Assembly: GCA_963575745.1 (NCBI GenBank)
Contig: CAUYUJ010003069.1
Location: 416,351 to 480,350 of the forward strand
DNA length: 64,000 bases
Direction of reading: 5' to 3'
From: Prorocentrum cordatum
Taxonomy: Eukaryota; Sar; Dinophyceae; Prorocentrales; Prorocentraceae
Shown here: positions 10,800 through 20,599 of the stretch, piece by piece
How positions within the stretch are numbered: the first letter of the stretch is position 1
How the letters are laid out: every line of letters starts with the position of its first letter
Notes under the pieces: model-generated
Database searches by the model: none
What the model saw: only the letters and a program-made list of their open reading frames with translations
What the model was told of the DNA's origin: nothing
Program-made: the position numbers and the translations under genes

Positions 10800-11160
10800 G
10801 GACGAATTGGTCAGTGTTTGGGTTTGTTGGTTGATTGGCTCGCCGGATTCTAGAAACTTGTTTTTGGGGTGGTTGGTTGATGGGTTGGGCGACGGTTGGT
10901 TGGTGGGTTGGTTGGTGGATTGGTTCTTCATTGCTTGCGTGGTTGATTGGATGGGTCGTTGGTTAGTTGGCGGATTAGCTGGCTGGTTGGCTCACCGTTT
11001 GCCAGGTCAACGTTTTTCCGACGCGATGGGGTGGTTGGTTGGTTGGTTGGTTGGTTGGTTCGTTGGTTTGCTGGTTGGCTGGTGGTTGGTCGGTTGGTTG
11101 GTTGGTTTGTTGGGTTGCTGGGTGGCCCGTGGCCCACTTGCCTGGGTGGTTGGCTGGTTC
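10800..11160 (+). repeat. degenerate TTGG tetranucleotide array
   Basis: GGTTGGTTGG words interspersed with GGATTGG, GGTGGTTGG and similar. The antisense frame reads as NQPT repeats. Not coding. Confidence 0.85.
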
Positions 11161-11169
11161 TCCCCTCCA

Positions 11170-11297
11170 TTGACCCTCCCCTCCTCACTCCTCCTGCTTC
11201 CCTCCCTCTCCTCCGTACCTTGTTTCCCTTCTGCTCCCTCTCTGTCCTCCTCCTCCTCCTCCTCCTCCACCTCCTCCTCCTCCTCCTCCTCCTGGCC
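11170..11297 (+). repeat. CCT pyrimidine tract
   Basis: CTCCTCC-rich tract ending in a (CTC)n run immediately before the CAATG array. First member of a block that recurs at 12080-12265. Confidence 0.85.
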
Positions 11298-11299
11298 CG

Positions 11300-11556
11300 C
11301 AACTCACTGCGATGCAATGTGTTGCAACTGCAATGCAAATGCAACGCAGTGAAATCCAATACAATGCAACAGTGTACAATGCAATGCAGCGCAAGACAAT
11401 GCAACGCAATGCAATGCAACATGATACAATGCAATGCAGCGCAACACAATGCAACGCAATGCAATGCCACAGGATACAATGCAATGCAGCGCAACACAAT
11501 GTAACGCAATGCAACGCAACGCAATGCACTGCATCGCAAAACACTGTGACGCAATG
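11300..11556 (+). repeat. GCAAT/GCAAC pentanucleotide array
   Basis: Degenerate GCAATGCAAC words, with ACAATGCAATGCAGCGCAA as a repeated higher-order piece (~64-bp period). The frames are low-complexity. Confidence 0.88.
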
Positions 11557-11559
11557 TGC

Positions 11560-12025
11560 GCCTTGTCACGTGGCAACGCCGCGGGGCCAAAGCAAATACT
11601 TTCCACTCCACTCGCCACGCGGCAGCGTCTTAGCGGGCGACATAATACTTTTACACTATACTCGTCACGTGCCAGCGCCGCCAGGGCTGAGAAAAGAACG
11701 ATTCCACTCTGTTTGCCACCTGGCACCGCCTGGGGGGGGGGGCGAAACAAGGAGTACTAGTCCGCTATGTTCGTCACGTGGCAATGCCGCTGGGGGCCGC
11801 GAAAAACTCGCCCACTCCACTTGCTGTGTGGCAGCGCCGGGAGGCGCGATGAAACAGCATTCCATCCACTCGGCCTGTCGGCGTGGCAGCGCCGCGGGGG
11901 CCGAAAAACACCATTCCACTCGATTCGTCACGTGGCAGCGCCGCGGGGGCCGAAGCTAATACGTGGTCACGCCTGGAGGCGCCGAGAAACACTACGCCTC
12001 TCCAGTCGTCACGTGGCAGCGGCGA
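11560..12025 (+). repeat. ~50-bp CACGTGGCA satellite, array 1
   Basis: About ten units with core TCACGTGGCAGCGCCGCGGG followed by a C/G-rich linker and a TTCCACTC element. The palindrome CACGTG recurs in several units, for example 11568, 11774, 11929 and 12009. No protein frame is conserved across units. Confidence 0.85.
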
Positions 12026-12079
12026 GGACGACGATGACGACGACAATGGCGAGGGCCAGGGAGGCGAGCAACAACTCTA

Positions 12080-12415
12080 TCCTATGCTTGTCCTCGTCCT
12101 TCTCCCTCCCCCTTTCTCCTTTCCTCCTCTCTCCTTCATCCTCATTGCTCCCTCTTCCTCCCCCTTCCTCCCTCCTCCCCCTCGCCTCCCTCCCTCCTCA
12201 CTCCTCCTCCTTCCTCCCCTCTCCTACCTTCCTCCCTCCTCCGCCCTCCTGTCCTCCCCCTCGCCCGCAACTTAGTGCAATGCAATGTACTGCACATGCA
12301 ATGCAACTGCAACGCAGTGCAGAGCAATGCAACGCAGCATGATCGTTGGTTGGCCGGTTTGTTGGCATGTGGTTGGTCGGTCGGTAGGTTGGTTGGTTGG
12401 GTGGCCGCCATATGG
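12080..12415 (+). repeat. second compound block: CCT tract, CAATG array, TTGG array
   Basis: 12080-12265 is CCTCCT-rich, 12270-12340 is the GCAATG array and 12344-12410 is a TTGG array. The junction CCCGCAACT.ANTGCAATGCAATG is the same as at 11297-11320, so this is a shorter, rearranged paralogue of the 10.8-11.56 kb block. Confidence 0.8.
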
Positions 12416-12449
12416 CAAGGCTTGGATGGGATACAAAACATTAACTTCC

Positions 12450-12630
12450 GTTCTACTCGTCACGTGGCAGCCCCGCGGGGGCCGGCAAACATACTGTTCC
12501 ACTCTATTCGCCACGTGGCAACGCCTGGCGGGGACCGAAAACATGTTTTTCCATGATTCGTCATGTGGCAACGCACCGGGTGCCAGAGAGGATGCGAAGC
12601 CCATGCCTGCGCAGAATGGCAACGCCCGGG
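12450..12630 (+). repeat. ~50-bp CACGTGGCA satellite, array 2
   Basis: Four units at about 12460, 12510, 12560 and 12617, with the same core as 11560-12025. The last units are decayed (CATGTGGCAACG, AATGGCAACG). Confidence 0.82.
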
Positions 12631-12639
12631 GGCGACTCC

Positions 12640-13235
12640 ATGGGGCCATGAGTAGATCTATTTGCCTGGGCCTTTTCCGCTGCGAGCGCCTGGGTACGAG
12701 AGGGTCTGGGTATGAGCGGCGCGCGCAGCGAGAAATCTTATGGTATATGTAACGTGGCGGGCGCTTTCTGCCACACCGCTCGGGAGACCACATGCTACAA
12801 GATGGGCATACTATATGTTCGGGCCGGACGCGCGCATCCCAGGAGGACATCTAGTACTCGTATGTCCTTGTGCGTCCAGCTCCTGGCTCCCGTCTCCTCC
12901 TCGCGTCCCTTTCATGTCTCCCCCTTGCCAGTCAGCTCTCCCATGTCGCACACCCTGGGCGCGTCGGTGGGGCGGGCCCGGTGTTTCGCTCACGGCTTCT
13001 TCGCCGCTCGTGGTCCTCAAGGTGTGGAGTCCGCACCAGCTTCAGGGGTGGAGGGGGTGGGTCGGTCGGAAGCGCTGCGGCCGCGAGGGCTCGGCACTCC
13101 GCGTGGCAGACGGGAGCTACCAGCTGGCGGGATGCCGCCCCCTCGCCAGGACGGCGGCCGCACTGCTCGGCCAAGGCGTCGACCACCTTCGAAAGAGAAC
13201 CCCCGAGGCCCCGAGGCCCCTTTTAAAAAAACGGG
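12640..13235. other. no recognisable gene
   Basis: GC-rich sequence with open frames in several phases but no motif I recognise. Confidence 0.4.
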
Positions 13236-13870
13236 TGGAGGGGGTGGGTCGCTTTCAAAATCGCGCTCTCGCTCTGACGCCGCGCATGTGGGTCCTTTAG
13301 GTTGACAGCAGTTGCAGGGGCGGAGGCGTGATCGTTCTCAAAACGGCGCTTTTGCTTTTGTGTCGCGCACATCCGTTTTCCGCACGCCTGCAGCCGCCTT
13401 AAGGATCGAGGGGCGGGGCCTTCAGGATAGCGCTCTCGAAACCGTGCCGCGCACGGTCTTTGTCAAAGCCTGCGGCCGCTTCACGGGTGGATGGAGGGTG
13501 GCCGTTTTCAGCATGACGCTCTCGTCTTACTGCCGCGCTCGAATTTCTCACACGTCTGCAGCAGCTTCAAGGATGGAGTGGGGCGGGCCGTTTACCAAAA
13601 AAAGCGCTCTCGCAGCTTGCACCACGCACATTCATTGCAAAGGCTCGCAGCCGCTTCAGGGATGGACGGGTTTCGTGTTTTCAAAATGGGGCGATAGCCG
13701 TTGCGCCGCGACTCACTTTGTGGGAGTGTGCCAACAGCTTCGAAGATGAATGGCGGTCCGTTTTTTTAAAGTCGGGGCTGTCGCGTCAGCGCTGCGCACG
13801 CTCGTGCTACAACTCTGCAGCGTGTTCCGGGATTGAGGGCGGCTTCTGCTCGGACCGAGGTTCTCGGTCC
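13236..13870 (+). repeat. ~90-bp TTCAAAA..GCGCTCTCGC satellite, diverged array
   Basis: About seven eroded units, each with a TTTTCAAAA-like box, a GCTCTCGC box, CGCGCAC(A) and GCAGCNGCTTCA. The same family forms younger arrays at 30795-31490 and 61310-61530. Confidence 0.75.
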
Positions 13871-14024
13871 ATCGCCGTGCATGTTCGTCTTGGCAGCTTG
13901 TAGCCGACGCAAGAATGTATGGTGCTTGCTTCTCAACATGCGGTTGTCGCTCGAGGGGTCTTTACGTTTAGATTCCTCTCGCTTCGCGGGGTACACGTCC
14001 GGAGCACGTACAGTCACGTCGTCG

Positions 14025-14815
14025 CGGGGCCTCTTGGGAGCCATTTGGGGGCCTCCTGGAGGCCTCCTGGGAGTTTCTTTTGGCCTTTGGGGGGTTTCTT
14101 TGGGGGCGTTCCCCCCTCCTTCCTTTTCATACACCCCCCCCATCTTCCCTTCCATCGCCGGCTCCAATCATGGGCGCCGCAGTGACCAACTTCCACGCGG
14201 CTGGCGCTGCGCCGCAGTTCGCCCAAAGGGGGGGAAATTACATTACACACCAGTCGCTGTGTGGCCTTTGGGGGGTTTGTTGGAGGCCTTTTGGAGGCTT
14301 CTGGGGGACTTCTTGGAGGCTTGTTGGGGGCCTCTTGGGGCCTCTTGGGGGCGTCTTGGGCCGTCTTGGGGCGCTTTTGCGCCGCTTCGCCCCCTCGGAG
14401 GCTGTCTTGGGGGCCTCTCGCGGCCGCATTGGAGCCCTCTTGTGGTCCTCTTGGGCCGTCTTCGCTGCCTCTTGGACCGTCTTGGGGCCCTCTTGGGGAT
14501 TTGTTGGGCTGTTCTGGGGCGATTTTGGAAGCTGCTTGGGCCGTCATGGATTTTTGAAAGCCGAAAAAGACGAGAACGCTAAAATGTTGCAAGAACCATC
14601 GGACAATCAATGATTTCGGCTTCTGGAGGCGCAGTTATGGGCGCTCTTGGGCCCTGTTGGGCCGTCCTTGGAGCTTTTGGGGCCCTCTTGGGGCCGTCTT
14701 GGGGGCCTCATGGGCCCCCGTTGGGAATATCTTGGGCCGTCTTAGGGCCATCTTGGGCCATCTTGAGGCCCTCTTGGAACCCCAAGAGGCCCAAGAGGCT
14801 GATTTTTTTTCATAA
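14025..14815 (+). repeat. CTTGGGGCC low-complexity array 1
   Basis: Degenerate ~12-bp words (CTTGGGGGCCT, CTTGGGCCGT). A unique block at 14545-14635 (CGAGAACGCTAAAATGTTGC ... ATGATTTCGGCTTCTGGAGG) has a counterpart at 15830-15895, so the array is part of a larger duplicated unit. Confidence 0.8.
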
Positions 14816-15026
14816 GTTTTTGTAGGTTTTTAGGGTCCCAGAAGGGGGGGGTCATTTTGGTCCGGCGGTGCGGCGCAGCTCCCAGGGGGGGGGGTCGGGG
14901 GGGGGCGTAATAATGTAACACACTACGATATGTTGCAATTCTGGAATCTTTGGATACATAGGATACGTTGCATTAAGGCGTTCGCCGAAAAACGCTGCCG
15001 CTCAGCACGTCACCTCCGGACGTGGA
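14816..15026 (+). repeat. conserved non-array block of the duplicated unit (copy 1)
   Basis: TTTTTGTAGGTT, AATGTAACACACTACGATATG, GGATACGTTGCATTA and CACGTCACCTCCGGACGTGG recur in order at 16086-16312. The two copies diverge right after GGACGTGGATTC, where the cysteine-rich frame begins in this copy. Confidence 0.75.
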
Positions 15027-15425
15027 TTCCCGAACTGCGACGTCTGCAAGGTAGCCCCGCGGCCGCGAAGCACGAAGTACCTGGCGGCGAACAGGCCGTC
15101 GTGGACGTGCCCGGCGTGCCCGCGGGTCGGTCAGTGCGTGGTCTGTAGCGCCCCGTCACCAGACGCGGCCAAAACTGGTCGGCGTTCTCTGAACTGGGAA
15201 GGGCCGAGGTACACGTGCGACGCGTGCTTCTGGCCGCCATGCAGCGCGTGCAAGAAAACGCCGCGGCCGCACGACCGCTGGTGGACAGTTCGCGCTGCCC
15301 CGGACTGGAAGTGCGCAGATTGCGCGAAGACGCGCGAGCGAGGGAAGAAGTGCGCGGAGTCTAAAGATATCGCTCCACCTGCCACCTGCCGCTATCATCA
15401 GGGACGTCGTCGTCATCGTGTCTAA
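15000..15425 (+). CDS. cysteine-rich putative zinc-binding protein fragment (three CxxC...[W/Y]xCxxC modules)
   Basis: The plus frame is open from 14919 to the TAA at 15423-15425. There is no in-frame ATG, so this is an exon or a gene fragment. From about 15036 it reads three modules in a row. Each has a CxxC, 20-23 residues, then [W/Y]-x-CxxC: CDVC..WTCPAC, CVVC..YTCDAC, CSAC..DWKCADC. Linkers between modules are 5 and 4 residues. Regular paired CxxC motifs with an aromatic residue two positions before the second pair suggest tandem zinc ribbons. The nearest familiar pattern is the W-x-C-x2-C of RanBP2-type fingers, but the spacing differs. No function is assigned. The 5' side is repeat DNA shared with 16086-16312. 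The 3' side is the CTTGGGG array, so the frame may be part of a transposable unit rather than a host gene. Confidence 0.5.
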   Translation, partial: AQHVTSGRGFPNCDVCKVAPRPRSTKYLAANRPSWTCPACPRVGQCVVCSAPSPDAAKTGRRSLNWEGPRYTCDACFWPPCSACKKTPRPHDRWWTVRAAPDWKCADCAKTRERGKKCAESKDIAPPATCRYHQGRRRHRV

Positions 15426-15469
15426 TTGCGGGAAGAGGCCCGCCTGCGCCCCCGTCGCATGTGTCATCC

Positions 15470-16060
15470 TCTCGGTGGCAATTTTGGAGGCAGTTTGGGC
15501 CGCCATGCCTCCCTCTTGGGGACTTCTTGAGGCCCCTTGGGGGCTTATTTGGGGCATCTTGGGGCCTCTTGGGGGCGTCCTGGCCCGTCTTGGGGCGCTC
15601 TTCCGCCGTTTCGCCCCTTCGGAGACCGTCTTGGGGGCCTCCCACGGCCGCCTTGGTGCATTCTTGGGATCTTTTTTTGGCCGTCCTTGGGGCCTCTTGG
15701 ACCGTCTTGGGGGTTTCTTTGGGCCGTATTGGGGCCCTCTCGGGCCGTCTTGGGGCCCTTTGGAAGGCTTCTTGGAGCTTCTTGGGGTGCTTTTGGAGGG
15801 TGCTTGGGCCGTCATTGGCTTGTCAGCGTCGAGAAAGGCGAGAACGCGAAAATATTCCCAAAACCATAGGAAAATCTATGATTTTGGCTTCTGGAGGCGC
15901 TCTTGGGGGGTCCTTTTTGGACCCTCTTGCGGCGTCTTGTGAGCTTGTGGGCTCGCTTGGGGCCATCTTGGGTCGTTTTGAGGCCGTTTTGAGATTCTCT
16001 TCGGCCGCCTTGAAGCCATCTTGAGCCGTCTTGACGCCCCTTGTGGGCTCCGAGGTTGGC
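15470..16060 (+). repeat. CTTGGGGCC low-complexity array 2
   Basis: Same words as array 1 at 14025-14815, with the conserved block CGAGAACGCGAAAATATTCC ... ATGATTTTGGCTTCTGGAGG at 15830-15895. Frames on both strands are compositional. Confidence 0.8.
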
Positions 16061-16312
16061 CCAGAGGCCGAAATCAATGATTTCCATAGGTTTTTGTAGG
16101 TTGTTGAATTAGTGCACGAAAGGGGTCGGCGACTCGGCGGCGGCCCTGGGGGGGAATTAAGGGGGGAGACATAAGAATGTAACACAATACGATATGTGGC
16201 AATTATGCAATCATTGGAAACATTGGATACGTTGCATTAGGGCTTCCGCTCCGCTGCGCGACCTGCCTCCGGCAACACGTCACTTCCGGACGTGGATTCT
16301 TGGGCTTACGCC
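16061..16312 (+). repeat. conserved non-array block of the duplicated unit (copy 2)
   Basis: Counterpart of 14790-15026: TTTTTGTAGGTTGTTG, AATGTAACACAATACGATATG, GGATACGTTGCATTA and CACGTCACTTCCGGACGTGG. It lacks the cysteine-rich continuation. Confidence 0.75.
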
Positions 16313-16319
16313 GCACCGC

Positions 16320-16880
16320 CGACCCCTTGGAGGGCTCCTGGTAGGTCTCTCGAGGGCCTCCTGGCAGCACTTTTGAGGCCTTTGGGGGGCCGTTTGGGGG
16401 GCCTCTTTTGGGCCTCTGGTGGGCCTCTTGGAGCTACTTGGGGGCCTCTTGGGGCCTCCTGGAGGCTTCTTGGAGCCGAGGGTTCGAAATTTCCTTTCGT
16501 GTCTTCGGCCTGGGCCCCCTCCTGGAGCCGTCTTGGGGGCCTCTTGGGCCGCCTTGGGGCCCTTTTGGGCCGTCTTGGAGTTTTCTTGGAGCCTTATTGG
16601 GCCGTCTTGCGGCGATCTTGGAGGTCTCTTGGGCCGTCTTGGACGTTGTGAAAGTCCAAGAGGCAAATGTGCTAAACTCATACGTTTCCCTGAGGGAATG
16701 GGGCGGCGATTCTTGCTTCTGGGGGCCCTCTTGGGACGCCTCTTGGGGGCCCCTTGCGCCGTCTGGGGGCCATCTAGGGCCTCTTGGAACGATCCATCGG
16801 CGACTCGGGGCCCTCTTGGACCATCCTGTGGGTCTCTTGGGGCCCTCATGGCCCGTGGTGAGGCCCTTGGCGCGTTCACC
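16320..16880 (+). repeat. CTTGGGGCC low-complexity array 3
   Basis: Third array of the same words. It ends in a C/G-homopolymer region (16897-16940). Confidence 0.8.
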
Positions 16881-17496
16881 TGGGGCCGGCCGGACCCCCC
16901 CCCCCCCTCCAAGCCGACCGGGCCGGGCCCCGGGGGGGGGGGTTCGAGGAGGGGGGAGCATCTTACACGCCGATGACCCCAAGGGGTCGGCGAATGTCAG
17001 ATGCTTCAACAGATGGAACAGCTGCACGAATGGAGGGCGGCTTCTTTGCAACATGGGGTTATTGCTTTGAATTCTGTCGCAGCGCAATGCTACAAGGTCA
17101 ACTCGCGCAACAGGCGAACACATCAGGGGGCATTCCGTTTTGTGGTCGGGATGTCGTCAGTCATTTCTAAGTCGTAGGATCATGCCATATTCATATCAGA
17201 CAGACCCTTTTCCGAATGGGGCTCTCGCTTGAATGGCAGCCATGGGGTGAGGCCTTTCAGGAGGGCGTCTCCTGCCTGCGGTGAAAGGACAGGCTTGTAT
17301 GAACTCATCAGGAGGTGACCTGGGACGGGAGAGTGATTTTACTGCCCACCAAAACACCCCAACCCAACCCGAAGGCCTCAATTAACCTTCTTTTTCTATT
17401 GGGGGGGGGGGCGAGGAACATTGATATGGAACTCGTACCCCCCCTCAACCCGACATGCGGGTGTTCGGGTTGGGTTGGGGTGTGGTCTAGTAGGTA
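16881..17496. other. no recognisable gene
   Basis: Homopolymer-rich then average-composition sequence. No supportable coding frame. Confidence 0.45.
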
Positions 17497-17653
17497 CAGT
17501 GGAGGCCCATGCCACGAAACACACTGTTTGCCTCCAGGGTGCCCTGGGGTTCTTGAGTTTCGCTGGTTTTGCGATGGAAAGCGTGACGTTCCCACACCAA
17601 TAATTGATGGACGTCCTGGGGTCTCAGGGTTTTTTGTGGATTGGTCTCCACTG
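17497..17653 (+). mobile_element. CAGTGGAG MITE, family B (copy 3, best termini)
   Basis: 157 bp. Left end CAGTGGAGGCCCATGCCACG and right end GGTCTCCACTG form terminal inverted repeats of about 11 bp. TA lies on both sides (17495-17496 and 17654-17655), as expected for a TA target duplication of the Tc1/mariner type. No coding capacity. Confidence 0.85.
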
Positions 17654-17655
17654 TA

Positions 17656-18017
17656 GACAGTATTGTAGCATCGTTGATATGTCGTCGGGGAACTCTGTTC
17701 CTCTTTCCCCCTCCCGCGGCAGAGCAGGCCGGGGAATGGAGGGAAGGATGCGGTCCGAACCCCTTCTGGTGCGTCCTCGCGTGGGAGAGCGTCGCAAGAG
17801 CGGAACCTTGCCCCCGCCCCCCGCCCCGTCCTCCTCCTTCTCCTCCTCCGCATTCCTCCTCGTTCCTCCTCCCCCTCCTCCTCCTTTTCCTCCTCCTCCT
17901 TCTCCTCCTTCTCCTCCTCATAAGTGGCCCGAGTGATGAGAGAGCGAGATCCACCTCACGCCCCACTCAGATTTCACACTCGACAGGGCTCTCACGCCTG
18001 GTAGTCATGGCGGCGGC
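17656..18017. other. spacer with CTCCTC tract
   Basis: Pyrimidine microsatellite at about 17825-17920. The remainder leads into the LINE with no separate gene seen. Confidence 0.5.
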
Positions 18018-19030
18018 ATGCCCGAGGTCGACTCGCTCATGAGTACTGGATTATTTCGATTCGTTGGTTTCAACCCCTGCGCGGCCTCCCGCGTCGCCAG
18101 GATTGCAGACATTGCCGCCGAGTACCCCTCCCACGACGCCATCGTGCTAGGCGGGACGCAGCTGAGCAACACAGGCGAACTTGTCGAGCCAGAAAGAATT
18201 ATGGATTCGTTTCGGTGTTATCAGTTCGGTTACAATAGAGGTCCGCCGGTCACACCATCGTGTGGTATTTCCATTTTGTTGAAGAAGAGTCGGTTCCCGA
18301 ACCATGCTGTAAACGAACGCTGCCAGTACCCAAGCAGTTGTGGGGAAGAGCAATATGTCTACTAGTCAGACCACAGGAGCAAGCGTTTGGTACTATTGGG
18401 CTGTATGTTCCACCTCGTGTTTCTAAGACGGGACAGAAGCATGTGTACGACAAAGCAGTCGCCTCACTCGTAGCATGGCTGCAGAGTACGCTTGAGTTTC
18501 TAGACAGCAAGCATGCACTTCCCCTACTGTACATGGATTTGAATGGAGGTCTCAGGCAATCTGAAGATGACTATGCTGCAGGAGAATACGGCGTTGGCAC
18601 CCCCTGCCCCGCCTCTGCTGCGATTCGCCCCGTGCTGCAGGCCTGGGACCTCTCTGCCGCGAACACCTTCTTCCCGAATGTTGTCTCCTACGTCGGTGAG
18701 ACTGGTGAGAGTCACATCGACCATGTGGTGGTCCCTCGCGCTCTTTTTCCCGCGGTCGAGAGTTGCCAAGTTCACGCTAGAAGCGCCAGGCGACTTCAAT
18801 TGCACCAGACGGTCTCAGCCAGGGACCACAGGCCAGTTGTATTGGTTACCACCGCTCCACTTCCCGAGCGGCCAGTTCGGCCCAATCGCGAGGGCATGTA
18901 CGAATGCGCGCAGCTAGGTTTAAAGCGTGAGGAGTTCATCAACGTAGTGAATCAGAAGGCGGAGGAGGTAATGGAGGATTTCAAGAGGATGTACGAGGAG
19001 GGCAAAGTGGACGACATGATTTCTTTTTAA
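18018..19030 (+). pseudogene. LINE endonuclease/exonuclease/phosphatase domain, one frameshift
   Basis: The first frame (18018-18365) starts with the N-terminal strand of the fold (FRFVGFNP, with the usual Asn) and DAIVLGGTQ, where the canonical LQET glutamate is replaced. Between about 18310 and 18345 the meaningful frame moves to the one ending at 19030. That frame carries GTIGLYVPP, the metal-site loop LLYMDLNGGL, the SHIDHVVV strand and the terminal RDHRPVVL with the catalytic Asp-His. The domain would nick target DNA to prime reverse transcription. The frame ends in TAA (19028-19030), which overlaps the next ATG (TAATG) after a T5 run. A one-base indel there would join it to the downstream frame. 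Either decay or assembly error is possible. Confidence 0.82.
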
Positions 19031-20393
19031 TGAGAGTGCTCAATTCAGCAGCCTGTGAAGAATTTACTAACTCCCCGCTGTACACGGAGGAGAGAGTTAC
19101 TAGCACACAGTTATTGGGCGTACTATTGCAGCAACGAAGAAAACAGCGTGAACTGCTTGGCAGGTCCACTAGTGATTATGTAGCCCAGCAAATGACCAAC
19201 GCGATCAAGCAACCCAGTCGCCAGCTCAGGGACACGGCTCGAAAATACTGGGATGACGTTCGCAACAGGCGAGTAGCCGAACTCAAGCAAGCTCTTGAGC
19301 AGCGCAACTACTACTTGGTTCATGAGTTATCCCGCATGCTAGCTGGCAAAGGGCGAGGGCCCCGCAAGAAACAATATCGTGCTCTACCTCAGTCTGCAGC
19401 CTCGGGCTCGATGTGGGCCGAACGTATGAAGCTCTCGTCTAGTGAGGGCGGCTGCTCTGCCACGGAGTCTTCCCCGGAGACCATTCAGCGAGAAGTCCAG
19501 GACCTCCCTCGGGAACCCAGGCAAGAACTAGAGGCTATCGGTTTTGCTGTGGAAGATTTCGAATCAATGTCTCGGACCGTCTGGAAGCTTAGGTTTTGGA
19601 GAACTTGGCCCGAATGGTCTTGCCCACCAGAGCTATTGCGTCTTCTATTGCACCCGACACGGGTCAATGATCGACGACCCAGAGCACGAGCAGGCATTGG
19701 ACTCGGAGAAGTGGAGCTTCCAGAGAATCTTTCTGCTGAACTTCTCAAGAAGCTACGTGTTGCCTGTCGGCGCTGGAGGCGCACGCCCGTTGCCTGGCGC
19801 GCTGCCCAGGCGGCCAGGCTACCCAAGAATGCCGAGCTGGACTGCGATGGAAAACGAATCATCACGGTTATGTGTACCCTGGGAAGGAATTTCAATGCAG
19901 GAGCCCTTCGCCGAAAACTCAATCCCTGGTCTCCTCCAAATTGGGTCTACGGTGGTCTACAGCGTCGGCGTCGTGAGACAGCCATGGCAGTCCAGATCAT
20001 CAGCAGCTACCGGATGCAGAAAGGAGGGGTATTACATTTGAACGATTCCATGATGCATCAAACGCGTGTTTTTTTGTCGCTCAAGCAGTCTGTTGTAATT
20101 GATTCCGCAGATACGATCTATATGTTCGAAAACCTCGAGTTTATCGAAGATCGGATTTCCAGGGGTGTTTTTAAATTTTAAGACGAACCAGGGCGTTTCT
20201 GGCTTCGTCCTGGGACAGGTGTATTTCCTGGAGATACTGGAGCTACTCTACTATTTGCGCGGTCGTTCTCTCAGCCAGTTATGCAGCACGTTGCCGGTCA
20301 GTTCTGCACGCGCGGTTGGCACGTAGCTGTCGATGCACGGATCCCGTGGGACGCAGTGGATGGTCTTGAAGGGCTTGAGTACTGTACTGTACT
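19030..20393 (+). pseudogene. LINE linker and partial reverse transcriptase, one in-frame stop
   Basis: One continuous frame carries a basic, helical linker (residues ~1-160), an early reverse-transcriptase block (ELPENLSAELLKKL, then PVAWRAAQAARLPK and GKRIITVM), and SPPNWVYGG. It is broken by TAA at 20179-20181 and then continues in the same frame through the motif GVFPGDTGATLLFARSF (20218-20268), a G-x-PGD block typical of LINE reverse transcriptases, and [10 protein letters not shown]. It runs into the CTC microsatellite at 20394, so the YxDD motif and thumb are absent. No active enzyme could be made from this copy. Confidence 0.75.
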
Positions 20394-20463
20394 TCTCCTC
20401 CTCATTCCTCCTCCTCCTCCTCCTCCTCCTCCTCCTCCTCCTCCTCCTCCTCCTCCTCCTCCT
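20394..20463 (+). repeat. (CTC)n microsatellite
   Basis: About 70 bp of CTCCTC. It cuts off the LINE reverse transcriptase. Confidence 0.95.
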
Positions 20464-20599
20464 TTCCCCCGCCATCGCGCCCGTCCCGCCCCACCCACCC
20501 CGCCAGTGGGGCAAGCCCGGCCGTGGGGGCCGCAGCGCGGGCCCCTCTCTCCGTCGCCGCCCTTGCGCCGCGGCCTCCTGCGCGGGGGGTCCCCAGGTG

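Larger units (their letters stand above)
18018..20393 (+). mobile_element. LINE (non-LTR) retrotransposon, 3'-truncated
   Basis: Order on the plus strand is an apurinic-type endonuclease (18018-19030), a linker, then an incomplete reverse transcriptase (19030-20393). The element stops at a CTC microsatellite at 20394 before the catalytic YxDD region, RNase H and 3' end. Codon positions stay readable over 2.3 kb with only two frame changes and one stop, so the copy is fairly young or affected by assembly errors. A second endonuclease (62960-64000) and a 3' half (54474-55500) in this window belong to the same broad class but are separate copies. Confidence 0.85.

Noticed and set aside
11300-11556. 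Repetitive CAATGCAA array as a CRISPR-like array
   Set aside because: Five-base words without unique spacers and no cas genes, in a eukaryotic setting.
18018-20393. Alternative genetic code because LINE stops are TAA
   Set aside because: Only two in-frame TAA were seen in decayed copies, dinoflagellates use the standard code, and ordinary mutation suffices.
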